Assembly (NCBI GenBank): GCA_045598845.1
Contig: JAZRUY010000206.1
Span: 1 to 6,139, forward strand
DNA from: JAZRUY01 sp045598845
GTDB taxonomy: Bacteria > Verrucomicrobiota > Lentisphaeria > Victivallales > Victivallaceae
Length of the DNA stretch: 6,139 nucleotides
Reading direction: 5' to 3'
This document shows, piece after piece, positions 4,228 through 6,139 of the stretch. The notes under the pieces were generated by a model. It did no database searches. It saw only the letters and a program-made list of their open reading frames with translations, and was not told where the DNA came from. The position numbers were made by a program, and so were the translations under genes. How positions within the stretch are numbered: the first letter of the stretch is position 1; every line of letters starts with the position of its first letter.

Positions 4228-6139
4228 ATAACGAAAAAGATTTGCGGGCGGCGGTGGGTGATGCCAGATTGCTGACCAAAATGTCGGTTATCGGGGGTAT
4301 TGCCGCGGTATTGCTGCTTATAGCGGCCTACGCTATGGGGGCGGGGCGCCCGGAATTGGTCGGTTCCGATGTTTTTCCGCTTGCGGTTGTCGCTTACGCT
4401 TTGGCGGTGCTGTTCGCCGCCGGATCCATGCTTTACGGAATGCTCGGCACCGCGTCCGCGCAGGAAAATGAAGAAAAATCACTGCTGGAAAAGCGCCGGG
4501 ATTCCCGGGCGCTGGATGTTGAGGAAGATGTAAGATTTACGGCCGGCAGGTCTTTTGAAAATTACCGCCGTTTCGCTCCTTATGTTCTGGCCTTCACCGG
4601 CGCGGCGGTCACCGGCGGAATCCTGCTGCTGTTCTGGCGCGGCTGGGCCGCCCGCCCCGCGGTGCCGCACCCCGGCAACAGTACCCACGCCATCGTGATT
4701 TCCGCGGTAATGACTTTTATAAGCGTATTCGCCGGAGCGTTTTTTGTCGGGCAGTCCCGGCAGAAATCTTTCCGCTGGCTGCGGGCGTTCGGCGCCTGGC
4801 TGTTAGCCGGTTTCGGGGTGATGTTCCTGTCCATGATCACGGCGATTTTTACCCGTAACGGTTTGCCGGGAGTCGATGCGGCGTGCGCCAGAATCGTGTT
4901 TTGGATTTTCGCGGTGCTGGGCGCCGAGATGATAGTCAGCGTGATCATTGAATTTTACCGTCCGCGCACGATACGCGAGGAACGGCCGGTTTTCGAGAGT
5001 AAACTGCTGGCGCTTTTTACCGAACCCGGCGGGGTGATGCGGAATATCGCGTCGGCGCTGGATTATCAGTTCGGATTCAAGGTTTCCGGCACCTGGCTGT
5101 ACGGTTTTATGGAGAGATCCTTCTTTCCGGTATTGCTGTTCTGGCTGGTGATGCTCTGGGGATTTACGGCGATTCATGAAGTCGGGTCAAGCCAGGTCGG
5201 AGTAAAAGTGCAGCTGGGCGTTGCCGGAGACAAGGTGCTTACCCCCGGTATTTACCTGACCCTGCCGTGGCCGTTCGGCGAACTGCGGCGCTATAGTTGC
5301 GATGAAATCCAGCAGGTGGTAATCGGAGATAAGGACGGCGAAGCGGCGGAAGAAGTCGACCGGGTATCGCTCTGGACAGGCGCGCACAGCACGGATGCCA
5401 ATTTTGTAGTCGCGGTTCCGCCCGAGGGAAATCTGCGGGAAGATAAAGCGATGGCCAGCACCCCGATTTCGTTTGTGAGAGTGCGGATGCCGATACAGTA
5501 TGTGATCCGGCGCGACCGGGTTATGGACTACGCTTTTAAGAATTACAACCCCGCCGCCACGCTGAAACGCATCGGAGAACAGGCCGCCACGGAATATCTT
5601 CTGACTTGTTCGATAATGAATTTAATGTCGGTTGACCGCAGCCGGATTCAGTCTGAATTGAAAGAGAAGATACAGAAGCTGGCCGATGAGCATGATCTCG
5701 GAATTGAAGTCCGGGCGGTGCTGGTGCTGGATTCGCATCCTCCGATGGAGGCGGCGCCCGCTTTCCAGAATGTCATCGGCTCGATGGAGGACCGTGAATC
5801 CATGATTCTGCAGGCCCGCAGTTATGCCGAACAGCGGATTCCGGCCAGTGAGGCTCAGGCTCAGCGCATCACATCGGACGCGGAATCCTACCGCTATAAA
5901 ATGACCGAGGTGGCCAAGGCCGAGGCTTCGCGTTTCAATACTCAGTTGACCGCCTACCGCGCCATGCCGGAAATGTTCCGGCTGAAAGCGTATCTGGAAT
6001 TGCTGGAGCAGGACTGCGCGGATGTGCGCAAGTTTGTTGTCGCATCCGGTTTGAAAGACGAAGTTTTCGAGTTGAATTTTGAGGAAAAAGAACGGTTTGA
6101 TCTGCTTGATGCGGAAATACCGGATATGGATATGCCTAA
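4224..6139 (+). CDS. hflK: HflK-like SPFH/band-7 protein with an N-terminal seven-helix membrane domain (3' end cut by the window)
   Basis: There are 638 complete codons with no stop. The TAA at 6137-6139 is out of frame, so the end lies beyond the window. Hydrophobic segments fall at about residues 20-40, 52-74, 119-138, 156-176, 188-209, 222-242 and 299-317. An SPFH domain follows at about 318-507: SSQVGVKVQLG (322-332), LTPGIYLTLPWPF (339-351), MPIQYVIR (near 422-429), NYNPAATLKR (440-449) and IEVRAVLVLDSHPP (494-507). A charged helical stretch at about 520-585 with repeated EA/Q pairs, then AYRAMPEMF and VRKFVV, match the HflK tail. In E. coli, HflK with HflC forms a periplasmic cage around the FtsH protease and limits its access to substrates. 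Unlike E. coli HflK, with its single helix, this protein adds about 300 membrane residues and an insert at about 386-413. The family call is firm; the symbol is by domain similarity, and true orthology is inferred. Confidence 0.85.
   Translation, partial: MNNEKDLRAAVGDARLLTKMSVIGGIAAVLLLIAAYAMGAGRPELVGSDVFPLAVVAYALAVLFAAGSMLYGMLGTASAQENEEKSLLEKRRDSRALDVEEDVRFTAGRSFENYRRFAPYVLAFTGAAVTGGILLLFWRGWAARPAVPHPGNSTHAIVISAVMTFISVFAGAFFVGQSRQKSFRWLRAFGAWLLAGFGVMFLSMITAIFTRNGLPGVDAACARIVFWIFAVLGAEMIVSVIIEFYRPRTIREERPVFESKLLALFTEPGGVMRNIASALDYQFGFKVSGTWLYGFMERSFFPVLLFWLVMLWGFTAIHEVGSSQVGVKVQLGVAGDKVLTPGIYLTLPWPFGELRRYSCDEIQQVVIGDKDGEAAEEVDRVSLWTGAHSTDANFVVAVPPEGNLREDKAMASTPISFVRVRMPIQYVIRRDRVMDYAFKNYNPAATLKRIGEQAATEYLLTCSIMNLMSVDRSRIQSELKEKIQKLADEHDLGIEVRAVLVLDSHPPMEAAPAFQNVIGSMEDRESMILQARSYAEQRIPASEAQAQRITSDAESYRYKMTEVAKAEASRFNTQLTAYRAMPEMFRLKAYLELLEQDCADVRKFVVASGLKDEVFELNFEEKERFDLLDAEIPDMDMP

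Noticed and set aside
4580..5177. Two overlapping - strand open frames of about 122-124 codons
   Set aside because: Both are antisense to the HflK-like gene, overlap one another, and have composition typical of shadow frames. The + frame has ordered membrane helices and SPFH motifs.
1..6139. Mobile elements, CRISPR arrays, tRNA/rRNA genes or a phage-defence cassette
   Set aside because: I saw no spaced direct repeats, transposase or nuclease motifs, or tRNA-like cloverleaf. Every long frame is explained by housekeeping or envelope genes.

Overview
The window (6139 bases, GC-rich, roughly mid-50s percent by eye) is densely coded on the + strand only. It looks like ordinary bacterial chromosome with no tRNA, rRNA, insertion sequence, phage gene or CRISPR array visible. 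The best clue to the organism is the last gene. It is an HflK-type SPFH protein with a long multi-spanning membrane domain in front, a form I associate with the Planctomycetota-Verrucomicrobiota-Lentisphaerota (PVC) group. A Lentisphaerota- or Verrucomicrobiota-like bacterium is my best guess, held with moderate confidence.

Positions 1-2081 are the end of a sugar and cell-envelope polysaccharide cluster. It holds the last 30 codons of a DegT/DnrJ/EryC1/StrS-family aminotransferase, a complete two-TM polyprenyl-phosphate glycosyltransferase (GT2), and a complete extended-SDR nucleotide-sugar reductase or epimerase. Gaps are 18 and about 24 bases, so they are probably one operon. The order aminotransferase, polyprenyl-P GT2, SDR recalls arnB-arnC-arnA. 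However, the SDR has no formyltransferase domain and lacks the acidic residue of ArnA-type decarboxylases, so a different sugar is likely.

Positions 2114-2608 encode a clear cytoplasmic cyclophilin (PpiB) with a textbook ribosome binding site. Positions 2674-4053 encode a CPA2-type cation:proton antiporter without a regulatory RCK domain. These two may be read from the upstream transcript, but nothing suggests a shared pathway.

Positions 4054-4223 are the longest non-coding gap. It carries a short inverted repeat, a possible promoter, and a 20-codon ORF whose stop overlaps the start of the next gene (GTGA).

Positions 4224-6139 hold the largest gene: 638 codons of an HflK-like protein open to the window edge. 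The TAA in the last three bases is out of frame, so the gene is cut by the window rather than finished. It has seven predicted membrane segments. The positive-inside charge pattern places the SPFH domain outside the cytoplasm, as in E. coli HflK. It is the most interesting object in the window.
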